Positions 47,991-55,922 of a stretch of 64,000 bases of DNA are shown piece by piece. Under the pieces are notes generated by a model, which worked only from the letters and a program-made list of their open reading frames with translations, ran no database searches and was not told the origin of the DNA. Position 1 is the stretch's first letter, and the number at the start of each line of letters is the position of its first letter. The stretch comes from Streptomyces griseoflavus (lineage in GTDB: Bacteria; Actinomycetota; Actinomycetes; Streptomycetales; Streptomycetaceae). Where the stretch lies: positions 1,086,031 to 1,150,030 of the forward strand of contig NZ_BMUC01000001.1 in NCBI RefSeq assembly GCF_014649995.1. The letters run 5' to 3'. The translations under genes were made by a program, and so were the position numbers.

Positions 47991-49646
47991 ATGAACGCAG
48001 ACGGCCGTACGAGGCTCAACCAGACGCCCGAGTGGACCGCACTGGCCAAGCACCGCGAGGAGCTCGGCGAGGTGCGGCTGCGCGAGCTGTTCGCCGCCGA
48101 CCCCGCCCGCGGCACCGGGTACACCCTCCGGGTCGGTGACCTGTACGTCGACTACTCCAAGCACCTGGTCACCGACGAAACCCTGCGGTTGCTGCGGGAG
48201 TTGGCCGCCGCCACCGACGTGTCGGGGCTGCGCGACGCCATGTTCCGCGGCGAGAAGATCAACACCACCGAGGACCGTGCGGTGCTGCACACCGCGCTCC
48301 GGGCCGCCCGGGACGCGGTGATCGAGGTCGACGGGGAGAACGTCGTCCCGGCCGTGCACGCCGTCCTCGACAAGATGGCCGACTTCGCCGGCCGGGTCCG
48401 CTCCGGCGCGTGGACCGGACACACCGGCAAGCGCATCCGCAACGTCGTCAACGTCGGCATCGGCGGCTCCGACCTCGGCCCCGCCATGGCCTACGAGGTG
48501 CTGCGCGCCTTCACCGACCGCGACCTCACCGTCCGTTTCGTGTCCAACGTGGACGGCGCGGACCTGCACGAGGCGACCCGGGACCTGGACCCGGCCGAGA
48601 CGCTGTTCATCATCGCGTCCAAGACCTTCACCACCATCGAGACGGTCACCAACGCCACCTCCGCGCGGACCTGGCTGCTCAACGGGCTCGGCGCCGGCGA
48701 CGAGGCGGTGGCCGAACACTTCGTCGCCCTGTCGACGAACGCCGAGAAGGTCGCCGAGTTCGGCATCGACACGGCGAACATGTTCGAGTTCTGGGACTGG
48801 GTCGGCGGCCGCTACTCCTACGACTCCGCGATCGGCCTCTCGCTGATGATCGCGATCGGCCCGGACCGCTTCCGGGAGATGCTCGACGGGTTCCGCCTCG
48901 TCGACGAGCACTTCCGCACCGCCCCCGCCGAGTCCAACGTGCCGCTGCTGCTCGGCCTGCTGGGCGTCTGGTACGGCAACTTCCACGACGCGCAGTCGCA
49001 CGCGGTCCTGCCGTACTCGCACTACCTGTCGAAGTTCACCGCCTACCTCCAGCAGCTCGACATGGAGTCCAACGGCAAGTACGTCGGCCGGGACGGGCGC
49101 GAGGTGGAGTGGCAGACCGGTCCGGTCGTGTGGGGCACCCCGGGCACCAACGGGCAGCACGCCTACTACCAGCTGATCCACCAGGGGACGAAGCTGATCC
49201 CGGCGGACTTCATCGGTTTCGCCGAGCCCGTCGCCGAGCTGAGTGACGAACTCAAGGCGCAGCACGACCTGTTGATGGCCAACTTCTTCGCCCAGACCCA
49301 GGCCCTCGCCTTCGGCAAGACCCCGGAGGAGGTGCGCGGCGAAGGCGTCCCGGAGGAACTGGTCCCGCACAAGACGTTCAAGGGCGACCACCCCACGACC
49401 ACCATCCTCGCGCGCGAGCTCACGCCGTCCGTGCTCGGCCAGCTCGTCGCGCTCTACGAGCACAAGGTGTTCGTCCAGGGCGCGATCTGGAACATCGACT
49501 CCTTCGACCAGTGGGGCGTCGAGCTCGGCAAGGTCCTCGCCAAGCGCGTCGAGCCCGCGCTCACCGAGGGCGCCGACGTCCCGGGTCTGGACCCCTCCAC
49601 CAAGGCGCTGGTCGCCACCTACCGGGAGCTGCGCGGGAGGCGGTGA
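47991..49646 (+). CDS. pgi: Glucose-6-phosphate isomerase
   Basis: 551 aa SIS-fold enzyme interconverting glucose 6-phosphate and fructose 6-phosphate. Signatures: [20 protein letters not shown] near residue 148, [77 protein letters not shown] and catalytic Lys region [18 protein letters not shown]. Large type of the enzyme, as in E. coli. ATG at 47991 after AAGGAAGAAGG. It connects the glycolytic genes to its left with the oxidative pentose phosphate operon at 61-64 kb. Confidence 0.97.
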   Translation: MNADGRTRLNQTPEWTALAKHREELGEVRLRELFAADPARGTGYTLRVGDLYVDYSKHLVTDETLRLLRELAAATDVSGLRDAMFRGEKINTTEDRAVLHTALRAARDAVIEVDGENVVPAVHAVLDKMADFAGRVRSGAWTGHTGKRIRNVVNVGIGGSDLGPAMAYEVLRAFTDRDLTVRFVSNVDGADLHEATRDLDPAETLFIIASKTFTTIETVTNATSARTWLLNGLGAGDEAVAEHFVALSTNAEKVAEFGIDTANMFEFWDWVGGRYSYDSAIGLSLMIAIGPDRFREMLDGFRLVDEHFRTAPAESNVPLLLGLLGVWYGNFHDAQSHAVLPYSHYLSKFTAYLQQLDMESNGKYVGRDGREVEWQTGPVVWGTPGTNGQHAYYQLIHQGTKLIPADFIGFAEPVAELSDELKAQHDLLMANFFAQTQALAFGKTPEEVRGEGVPEELVPHKTFKGDHPTTTILARELTPSVLGQLVALYEHKVFVQGAIWNIDSFDQWGVELGKVLAKRVEPALTEGADVPGLDPSTKALVATYRELRGRR

Positions 49647-49733
49647 CCCGACGGGGTGAGCGGGCGGCGGGCCGCCGCCCGCTCCCGTAGAATCCCCGGC
49701 GATCATCGCGACGAACGCCCGGGGGACCACAAC

Positions 49734-50738
49734 GTGACACGCGCGTCCGGAAGTTGGACCGGGGGCACGCTCAGTGCCCGGACCTTCCTGAAACCCCACC
49801 AGGTGGCGAGGGCGGTGTTCCACCCCGCGTGGATCCCGCCGTCGCTCGACCCGTCCGTCGAGCGGCTCAAGCGCATCCGCGTCATCGCCGGAGCGGTCGC
49901 CTCCATCGGTGTCTACACCGTCCTGGAGGGCGGCTTCGACGTCACGGAGCTGCTGGAGAACGCGCTGACCGCCTCGGCGGTGCTGCTCCTCCTCACGCCG
50001 GCGACGGTCGGCGTGATGCTCCTCGTCTGGCGGCGCACCGGCACCGTGCGGCAGATGAAGGTGTCGCTCCTCAACTCCCTCAAGCTGCTCCTGCTGTTCA
50101 TCGGCTGTGTGATCGCGCTGGTGCTGCTGGTGCAGTCGGCGAGCTCCGGCGGCAACCCCCTGCTGACCCTCGGTGCGGGCGCGGCCATGATGTGGATGCT
50201 GGTCTTCGTCGGCTCCGGCGCCTTCCGGGTCTCCGGCAACTTCTTCGGCACGGCCGCGGTGCACCGCTGTCTGCCCGCGCTGCTCGCCACGGTGACCACC
50301 TGGCTGATGGCGATCCCGGACCTGGTCACCGGCGATCTGCACGGGCTCAGCCTCACCATGGGCATCGTCTTCATCCTCGGCGCCCCGGTGACCGTCACGG
50401 CGATCGCCCTGCTGGAGACGGGCCGGCTCAGGCGCCGCTACGGCATCCGTCTGCGCACCCACCCGGCGAGCCTGCCCCCGGTGCCGGGACGGACCCCGCC
50501 GGTCCCGCCGACGGGACTGCCCCACGTACCCCCGCAGCAGAACCCGTACGGCCACCCGCAGCCCTCGTACGCCCCCTGGGCGGGCACCACCACCCCCTCC
50601 GGCCACCCGCAGCCCCCGTACGCTCCCGGCACGGGCGGCAACCCGTACGCTCCCGGCGCGGGCGGCAACCCGTACGCCCCGCATCCGCAGCCCCCGTACG
50701 CCCCGCGGCCCCCGCACGGCGGCCCCTACGGGAGCTGA
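49734..50738 (+). CDS. Membrane protein with C-terminal Pro/Tyr/Gly repeats
   Basis: 334 aa. Four to five membrane helices between residues about 45 and 240 (VIAGAVASIGVYTVLEGGF; ALTASAVLLLLTPATVGVMLLVW; LLNSLKLLLLFIGCVIALVLLVQ; LLTLGAGAAMMWMLVFVGSGAF; LTMGIVFILGAPVTVTAIALL), preceded by a soluble N-terminus. The last 85 residues are a low-complexity tail with repeated GHPQP(P/S)YAP and NPYAPG units. I do not recognise a family; such tails on actinobacterial membrane proteins are often disordered cytoplasmic segments. GTG at 49734 is the first codon with continuing protein-like sequence. Single gene, convergent with the ABC permease 19 bases away. Confidence 0.78.
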   Translation: MTRASGSWTGGTLSARTFLKPHQVARAVFHPAWIPPSLDPSVERLKRIRVIAGAVASIGVYTVLEGGFDVTELLENALTASAVLLLLTPATVGVMLLVWRRTGTVRQMKVSLLNSLKLLLLFIGCVIALVLLVQSASSGGNPLLTLGAGAAMMWMLVFVGSGAFRVSGNFFGTAAVHRCLPALLATVTTWLMAIPDLVTGDLHGLSLTMGIVFILGAPVTVTAIALLETGRLRRRYGIRLRTHPASLPPVPGRTPPVPPTGLPHVPPQQNPYGHPQPSYAPWAGTTTPSGHPQPPYAPGTGGNPYAPGAGGNPYAPHPQPPYAPRPPHGGPYGS

Positions 50739-50757
50739 CGCGCCGGCCAGGTGTTGC

Positions 50758-53040
50758 TCAGGCCACCGCGCCGAGCGTGTCCGCGAGGCGGCGGCGGGCC
50801 GCCCGCGCGGCCGGGAGGGCGGCGAGGGCGGCGGAGCCCAGCACCGCGGCCGCGCCGAGCAGCAGCAGGAGCAGCGGGGAGGGCCCCTGGGCGATCCCGG
50901 CGCCGATGCCGCTAGACCGCCCCTGGGCGTCGATCAGCCAGTGCGCCAGCGGCAGCCCCAGGGCCACCGCGAGGAGCACCGCCACCAGGGCCGTGGCGGC
51001 GGTGGCCGTGACCGTGACCGCGGTGATCTGCCGGGGGGAGAGGCCGATGGCCTTGAGCGCCAGCAGATCGCGTTCGCCCTCGCGGACCGTGCCGCCGATC
51101 GCCGTCAGCAGTTCGATCAGGCCGATCAGCGCGAGGATCACGATCAGCCCGAGCACGACCGCGCGCAGCGGGGACAGCCCGTCCGCGGGATTGGTCACCG
51201 TGTGCACGTCCAGGTGGCCGCGGCCCGCCGAGGCCAGCCGGGCGGCGACCGTGTCCGGGTCGGCGCCGGGCTCCAGCCGGAGCTGGTAGCGGCTCGGCCG
51301 CAGGTCCGGGTCGCCCGCGCGGAGGGTGTCCAGCGAGGTGGAGATGACCCGGCCGGCGTTCTCCGGTTCGATGCTGCGGCCGACGATGTGCAGGATCTGA
51401 GGCCGGTCGCCGACGGTCATCCGCACCCAGTCGCCGACCCGGACGTGCAGCAGGTCGAGCAGGCCCTGCCCGGCCACCGCCTCACCGGGTGCCCGCGCGG
51501 CGCGGCCCTCGGCCAGCGAGAACGGGTACGGCTCCGCACGGGTGCCGAGTCCGCGCAGCGCGATGGTGGCGGTCTGGCCGGGGACCAGCGCGGCCACCTC
51601 CACGCCCGGGTAGGCGGCGGCGACCTGCGGATCGCGCTCCAGCAGGGCGCGGGCCCCGCCCTCGTCCAGCGAGGCGTCCGCGCGGACACCGAGCGCGGTG
51701 GGCATCCCCATCCGTTCGGGACTGCTGTGGAAGCGTTCGATGGTGGTCCAGGCGCTGAGCGCCACCACGATCAGCAGCAGCGGGAGCGCCAGCCTGCCCA
51801 CCGCGACCGGCGAACGCGACCGGCGGCCGAACGCCTTGTGCCAGCCCAGTACCAGCGCGGGCGGCACCCGCGCCCCCAGCGCCCGCCGGGCCAGGCCCGT
51901 CAGCCGCCCCGCCGGGGGCGCCGCGGGCCGCGGCACCGGCACGGGCGGCACCCGTCCCGCCCGCCAGGCGGCCAGCCCGGTGGTCGCGCCGATGAACAGC
52001 ACCGCCCCGGCCGGTACCGCGAACAGGGCCGCCGTGTGCCCGGGCAGCCCCTGCCACACGCCGACCGCGTCCCCGAGCCGCCCCGGAACGGCGGCGCCCA
52101 GCGCCTCGGTGAGCGCGGCGGCCGCCACCGCCCCGAGCAGGGCGTAGACCAGGTGCTGGACGAGGAAGACCCGGACGACCTGGCCGGGCGTGAAGCCGAT
52201 CGCCTTCAGGACGGACAGGTCCCGCAGGTGCCCCCGGATCCTGGTGGCGATCGCCCCGTGCACGGCGAACCCGGCGGCGACGAGCGCGCCGAGCCCGAAC
52301 AGGCCCAGCACCTGCCCCAGCAGCCGGTTGTCGCCCTGCGCCTCGGCGCGCGCCTGCTGCCAGGTCGCCACCTCGCCGATCGCCCCGGCGCCCAGCTCGG
52401 TCACCGCGCGCTGCACCGCGTACCCGCTGTCGCCCGGGTCGCCCAGCCGCAGCCCGACGACCTGGCCGTCCGGTGCCGGCACCGCCGCCGGCAGGGCCCA
52501 CACCAGGCCGGACCGCTCACCGGGCCGGTAGCGCGGCTCGGCACTGTCGGCGACGCCCACCACGGTCAGTCTCCGCGCGGTACCGGGCACGGTGAGCGTG
52601 TCACCGGGCGCGGCCAGCAGCGCGCGGGCGAGCCGGCTCTCCAGGACCACCCCGCCCGGGGTGGCCGGGTCCAGCCAGTGCCCGGAGGTGATCAGCGGGC
52701 GGCCCACCTCCGGCCGGGCGGGGGTGGAGCGCAGTTCCACGGAGGCGCGGCCGCCCCGCGAGGCGAGGGTGAGGGAGGCCGTCGGGTAGGGGCCGGCGAC
52801 GGACTTCACACCGTCCAGTCCTGCCAGCTTCCCCGCGTCGGCGGCGGTGGTGGTGTGCAGTGTGACGTGCGCGCCGTGCGCCTGGGTGAAGACGCGCTGC
52901 CAGGGGTTGGTGGCGTAGCCGAACAGGGCCGCGGCCAGCAGCAGGGACGCGACGATGCCCGCGGTGGCGAGCACCAGGAACAGCGCCTCGCCGCGGTGCC
53001 TGCGCAGATCGGAGTGCGCCCAGCGCAGAGTCGCCCGCAC
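50758..53040 (-). CDS. ABC transporter permease, FtsX/MacB type
   Basis: 760 aa. One N-terminal helix (LFLVLATAGIVASLLLAAALFGY), a large external domain (residues about 45-230), then two FtsX-like membrane blocks with three or four helices each, near residues 240-360 (LGLFGLGALVAAGFAVHGAIATRIRGHLRDLSVLKAIGFTPGQVVRVFL) and 630-755 (VVLGLIVILALIGLIELLTAIGGTVREGERDLLALKAIGLSPRQI), with a second external domain between them. Each block has the LxxLKAIGxTxxQ motif that contacts the ATPase. With the ATP-binding gene 40 bases upstream it forms a MacB/LolCDE-like system, probably for drug or lipid export or signalling, rather than uptake. Confidence 0.9.
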   Translation of the reverse strand: MRATLRWAHSDLRRHRGEALFLVLATAGIVASLLLAAALFGYATNPWQRVFTQAHGAHVTLHTTTAADAGKLAGLDGVKSVAGPYPTASLTLASRGGRASVELRSTPARPEVGRPLITSGHWLDPATPGGVVLESRLARALLAAPGDTLTVPGTARRLTVVGVADSAEPRYRPGERSGLVWALPAAVPAPDGQVVGLRLGDPGDSGYAVQRAVTELGAGAIGEVATWQQARAEAQGDNRLLGQVLGLFGLGALVAAGFAVHGAIATRIRGHLRDLSVLKAIGFTPGQVVRVFLVQHLVYALLGAVAAAALTEALGAAVPGRLGDAVGVWQGLPGHTAALFAVPAGAVLFIGATTGLAAWRAGRVPPVPVPRPAAPPAGRLTGLARRALGARVPPALVLGWHKAFGRRSRSPVAVGRLALPLLLIVVALSAWTTIERFHSSPERMGMPTALGVRADASLDEGGARALLERDPQVAAAYPGVEVAALVPGQTATIALRGLGTRAEPYPFSLAEGRAARAPGEAVAGQGLLDLLHVRVGDWVRMTVGDRPQILHIVGRSIEPENAGRVISTSLDTLRAGDPDLRPSRYQLRLEPGADPDTVAARLASAGRGHLDVHTVTNPADGLSPLRAVVLGLIVILALIGLIELLTAIGGTVREGERDLLALKAIGLSPRQITAVTVTATAATALVAVLLAVALGLPLAHWLIDAQGRSSGIGAGIAQGPSPLLLLLLGAAAVLGSAALAALPAARAARRRLADTLGAVA

Positions 53041-53080
53041 CGGTGGTCAGTCCCTCGAAGGTCGGTCGTGGCGGCGCATG

Positions 53081-53833
53081 TCAGTCCCTGAGCTCCAGCA
53101 CACCGGAGATGCCGGTCCGGCGCGTCGGCGCGCCGCCGTCCAGTTCCGCGTCGTCGGCGATCCGGCCGTCGAAGAAACTGATCACCCGGTCCGCGGCGCT
53201 CGCCAGCCGGGCGTCGTGCGTGACCAGCAGGATCGTCTGCCCGCGCCGGTGGAAGCGGGACAGCAGCCGCATCACCTCGCGGGTGCCCCTGCTGTCCAGA
53301 CTGCCCGCGGGCTCGTCGGCCAGCAGCAGCGGCGGATGGTTGACCAGGGCCCGCGCGAGGGCGACCCGCTGCTGCTCACCGCCGGACAGCTCGCCCGGCA
53401 TGCTGCGTTCCTTGCCCTCCAGGCCGAGCTCGGCCAGCAGTTCCTCCCGCTCGGCGCGGGCCTTCCTCGGCGGCACCCCGGCGAGCAGGGCGGGCAGCTC
53501 CACGTTGTCGGCGACGGACAGATCGGAGACGAGGTTGAAGAACTGGAAGACGATCCCGATGCGCTTGCGGCGCTCCACCGCCCAGCGGGCCTCGCCGTAG
53601 CCGTCGGTGCACTCGCCGTCCAGCCAGATGCTGCCGGCGTCGGGCCGCTGGAGCCCTCCGAGCAGGTGGAGCAGCGTCGACTTGCCCGCACCGGACGGAC
53701 CCGTGATCGCCACGAACTCGCCCCGGGTCACCCGCAGATCCACCCCGCGCACGGCACGGGCCGGGGCGCCCTCGCCGTGGTGCGTCTTGACCAGGCCCTC
53801 GGCGCGCAGCACTTCAGCGGTGCTCTCGCTCAC
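53081..53833 (-). CDS. ABC transporter ATP-binding protein (MacB/LolD type)
   Basis: 250 aa. Complete nucleotide-binding motifs: Walker A ITGPSGAGKSTLLHLLGG near residue 45, Q-loop VFQFFNLVSDLSV, signature LSGGEQQRVALARALVNHP, Walker B LLLADEPAGSLDSRG and switch His in LLVTHDARLA. The FNLVSDLSVADNVELPALLAG stretch is typical of the LolD/MacB subgroup. GTG at 53831-53833 overlaps the PadR stop (GTGA), and the permease follows 40 bases downstream, giving a padR-ATPase-permease operon. Substrate unknown. Confidence 0.93.
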   Translation of the reverse strand: MSESTAEVLRAEGLVKTHHGEGAPARAVRGVDLRVTRGEFVAITGPSGAGKSTLLHLLGGLQRPDAGSIWLDGECTDGYGEARWAVERRKRIGIVFQFFNLVSDLSVADNVELPALLAGVPPRKARAEREELLAELGLEGKERSMPGELSGGEQQRVALARALVNHPPLLLADEPAGSLDSRGTREVMRLLSRFHRRGQTILLVTHDARLASAADRVISFFDGRIADDAELDGGAPTRRTGISGVLELRD

Positions 53834-54345
53834 TGAAGCTCCTCCAGCTCTTCCTGGCACCGTTCCAGCCAGTCGAGGTCGGCCTGCAGGTGCAGCATCG
53901 CGCCCTCGATCAGCAGATGGGAGATGCGGTTGTCCCGGTCTTCGGCGGCGGCCAGCTTCGAGAGCTGCCGCATGGTGTTCAGGTACTGGCGCCGCTGTCT
54001 GTTGATCAGGGCGATCTGGTCGGCGAGACCGGTCTGCGGGGCCAGGGCCAGTTTCATGAAGAACTCGTCCCGTACCCGCGGCTCGTCCGCCGTCTCCTCG
54101 TACCAGGCGCGCAGCGCCTCCCGCCCGGCGTCGGTGAGGTGGTAGACCTTCTTGTTGGGCCGGCTCGACTGCTCGACGTCCTCGCCCTCGATCAGTCCGG
54201 TCTTCTCCAGGCGGCCGAGGGTGACGTAGATCTGGCCGACGTTCGGCTGAGGGTACGCGGAGCCCAGCAGTTGCTCAAGGTCCTGCTTGAGCTCGTAGCC
54301 GTGGGCCGGGCCGCGGGCGAGCAGGGCCAGGAGGGCAAGCCGCAC
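53830..54345 (-). CDS. PadR-family transcriptional regulator
   Basis: 171 aa. N-terminal winged helix (MRLALLALLARGPAHGYELKQDLEQLL then YPQPNVGQIYVTLGRLEKTGLIEGE) and wing (SRPNKKVYHLTDAGREALRAWYEE), followed by a long C-terminal helical dimerisation domain (LALAPQTGLADQIALINRQRRQYLNTMRQLSKL). GTG at 54343-54345 preceded by GAGGAGGAGAG. As first gene of the operon with the ABC ATPase and permease, it is most likely an autorepressor released by the transported compound, the usual arrangement for PadR-controlled multidrug exporters. Probable operator lies at 54400-54420. Confidence 0.93.
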   Translation of the reverse strand: MRLALLALLARGPAHGYELKQDLEQLLGSAYPQPNVGQIYVTLGRLEKTGLIEGEDVEQSSRPNKKVYHLTDAGREALRAWYEETADEPRVRDEFFMKLALAPQTGLADQIALINRQRRQYLNTMRQLSKLAAAEDRDNRISHLLIEGAMLHLQADLDWLERCQEELEELQ

Positions 54346-54397
54346 TCGTGCTCTCCTCCTCGCGTCCCGGGGGCAATGTGCCGCAGGCCCTAGTATC

Positions 54398-54421
54398 GCC
54401 CATACCTAACGGGTATACATG
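54398..54421. promoter_or_regulatory. Probable PadR operator in the divergent promoter
   Basis: ATACC-TAACG-GGTAT (54402-54416) inside TCGCCCATACCTAACGGG and a following TATACATG: an AT-rich dyad in an otherwise GC-rich intergenic region, between the padR start (54345) and the solute-binding gene (54475). PadR proteins bind dyads of about this size. Confidence 0.45.
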
Positions 54422-54474
54422 GCCTCTGACTCCCGGACGATGGTGTCCGGGTGCCGGTGTACAGGGAGGAACCT

Positions 54475-55746
54475 ATGCGGTGGATCCATGCCGCCGGTAG
54501 GGGCCTCCTCGTCCTGATCGTGGTCCTGACCGGTCATGTCGCCTCCGGCGCACGGGCGGACGAGCCCGCCGGGAGCGGCCGGGGACCGCTCACCCTGGCC
54601 ACGGCCGGTGACCTCACCGGCTATCTCGGCGCCGTCCTCGACGGCTGGAACCGCACCCATCCCGGCGAGAAGGTCACCCTCGTCGAACTGCCCGACTCGG
54701 CCGACGAGACCCGCGCGCAGATGATCACCGATCTGCGCGGCGGGGAACGCGGCCGCTTCGACGTGCTGAACATCGACGTGAGCTGGACCTCGGAGTTCGC
54801 CGCCGCCGGGTGGATCCGTCCGCTGCCCCGCGAACGCTTCCCGCTCGACACGTTCCTGCGCCCGGTCGTGGGCACCGCGACCTACGACGACCGGCTCTAC
54901 GCCGTCCCCTACGTGACCAACGCCGGGCTGCTGCTGTACCGCAAGGACGTCCTCGACGCGGCGGGCGTGCCGCCGCCGCGCACCTGGGCCGAACTGGAAC
55001 ACGCCGCGAAGACGCTCGCCCCCGAGCACGGACTCGGCGGCTACGCGGGCCAGTTCCTCCCCTACGAGGGCCTGACGGTGAACGCGGCCGAGGCCGTCTA
55101 CTCGGCGGGCGGCACCATCCTCGGCGACGAGGGGGAGCGCGTCACCGTGAACTCCCGTGCGGCCCGGGAGGGCATCGGCTTCCTGGCCCGGGGCATCGGT
55201 GAGGGCTGGATACCGAAGGAGGCGCTCGCGTACAAGGAGGAGGAGTCCCGGCAGGCCTTCCAGGACGGACGGCTGCTGTTCCTGCGCAACTGGCCCTACG
55301 CCTACGTCGCGGCCTCCGCTCCGGGATCGAAGGTCGCCGGCAAGGTCGGCGCCGTGCCGCTGCCCGGTCCCGAGGGTCCGGGCACCAGCGTCCTCGGCGG
55401 CTCCAACCTGGCCGTCAGCAGCCACGCCCGGCACCCCGACTCCGCCGCGCGTCTGCTCGCGTACCTCACCAGCGAGTCCGTCCAGCGCCAGGTGCTCACG
55501 CGCGGCGCGCTGCCTCCCGTACGGGCCGGCCTGTACGACGATCCCGGACTGGTCCGGCGGTTCCCGTACCTGCCGACCCTGCGGGAGAGCGTGCGGGCCG
55601 CCGCTCCCCGCCCCAAGAGCCCGCACTACGACCAGGTGAGCCTGGTGGTGCAGGCGGTGGTGCACGACGCGATGGCCGGGCGGCAGACGCCCGAGGCCGC
55701 GGTGCGCCGGCTGGCGGGCGAGCTCGCCGCCGTCTCCTCCCGGTAG
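54475..55746 (+). CDS. Extracellular sugar-type solute-binding protein without lipobox
   Basis: 423 aa, family 1 binding protein fold: LTLATAGDLTGYLGAVLDGWNRTHPGEKVTLVELPDSADETRAQMITDL, DVLNIDVSWTSEFAAAGWIRPL, YAVPYVTNAGLLLYRKDVLDAAGVPPPRTWAEL, and VSSHARHPDSAARLLAYLTSE. Sec-type signal peptide (LLVLIVVLTGHVASGARADEP) without a lipobox cysteine, so either a freely secreted or differently anchored protein. Ribosome binding site AGGGAGGA before the ATG. No permease follows; the nearby permeases belong to another transcript starting at 55.9 kb. It may share those permeases or serve a distant transporter. Confidence 0.88.
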   Translation: MRWIHAAGRGLLVLIVVLTGHVASGARADEPAGSGRGPLTLATAGDLTGYLGAVLDGWNRTHPGEKVTLVELPDSADETRAQMITDLRGGERGRFDVLNIDVSWTSEFAAAGWIRPLPRERFPLDTFLRPVVGTATYDDRLYAVPYVTNAGLLLYRKDVLDAAGVPPPRTWAELEHAAKTLAPEHGLGGYAGQFLPYEGLTVNAAEAVYSAGGTILGDEGERVTVNSRAAREGIGFLARGIGEGWIPKEALAYKEEESRQAFQDGRLLFLRNWPYAYVAASAPGSKVAGKVGAVPLPGPEGPGTSVLGGSNLAVSSHARHPDSAARLLAYLTSESVQRQVLTRGALPPVRAGLYDDPGLVRRFPYLPTLRESVRAAAPRPKSPHYDQVSLVVQAVVHDAMAGRQTPEAAVRRLAGELAAVSSR

Positions 55747-55777
55747 ACCGGAACGGGAACACCTCACCCCTCCTTTA

Positions 55778-55851
55778 GTTACGTGTTAGGTAACGCGGAC
55801 GTCTCAACTGGGTCGGATTTCTGCGCCTTTGCCCGTGTTTGAGTAGCTCAA
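55778..55851. promoter_or_regulatory. Two short dyads upstream of the glucoside operon
   Basis: GTTAC-N7-GTAAC (55778-55794) and TTGAG-TAG-CTCAA (55839-55851) are exact short inverted repeats in the 176-base gap. Candidate binding sites for a sugar-responsive regulator, which is not encoded next door. Confidence 0.35.
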
Positions 55852-55876
55852 CCACCCGGTAGCTTGCGCGGATTCA

Positions 55877-55915
55877 TTGACACGCTCTCGACACCCCTAC
55901 TTAACATGCATGCAT
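55877..55915 (+). promoter_or_regulatory. Promoter of the alpha-glucoside operon with overlapping palindrome
   Basis: Perfect -35 TTGACA (55877-55882) followed, at about 17-18 bases, by an AT-rich -10 region CTTAACA (55900-55906). The palindrome ATGCATGCAT (55906-55915) overlaps the expected start point. The ATG at 55923 would then be only some 10 bases from the transcript 5' end. Confidence 0.5.
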
Positions 55916-55922
55916 AACGACT

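Noticed and set aside
47928-50717. A 929-codon minus-strand frame over pgi and the following membrane protein
   Set aside because: Low-complexity Arg/Gly/Val sequence crossing two well-supported genes; typical GC-bias shadow.
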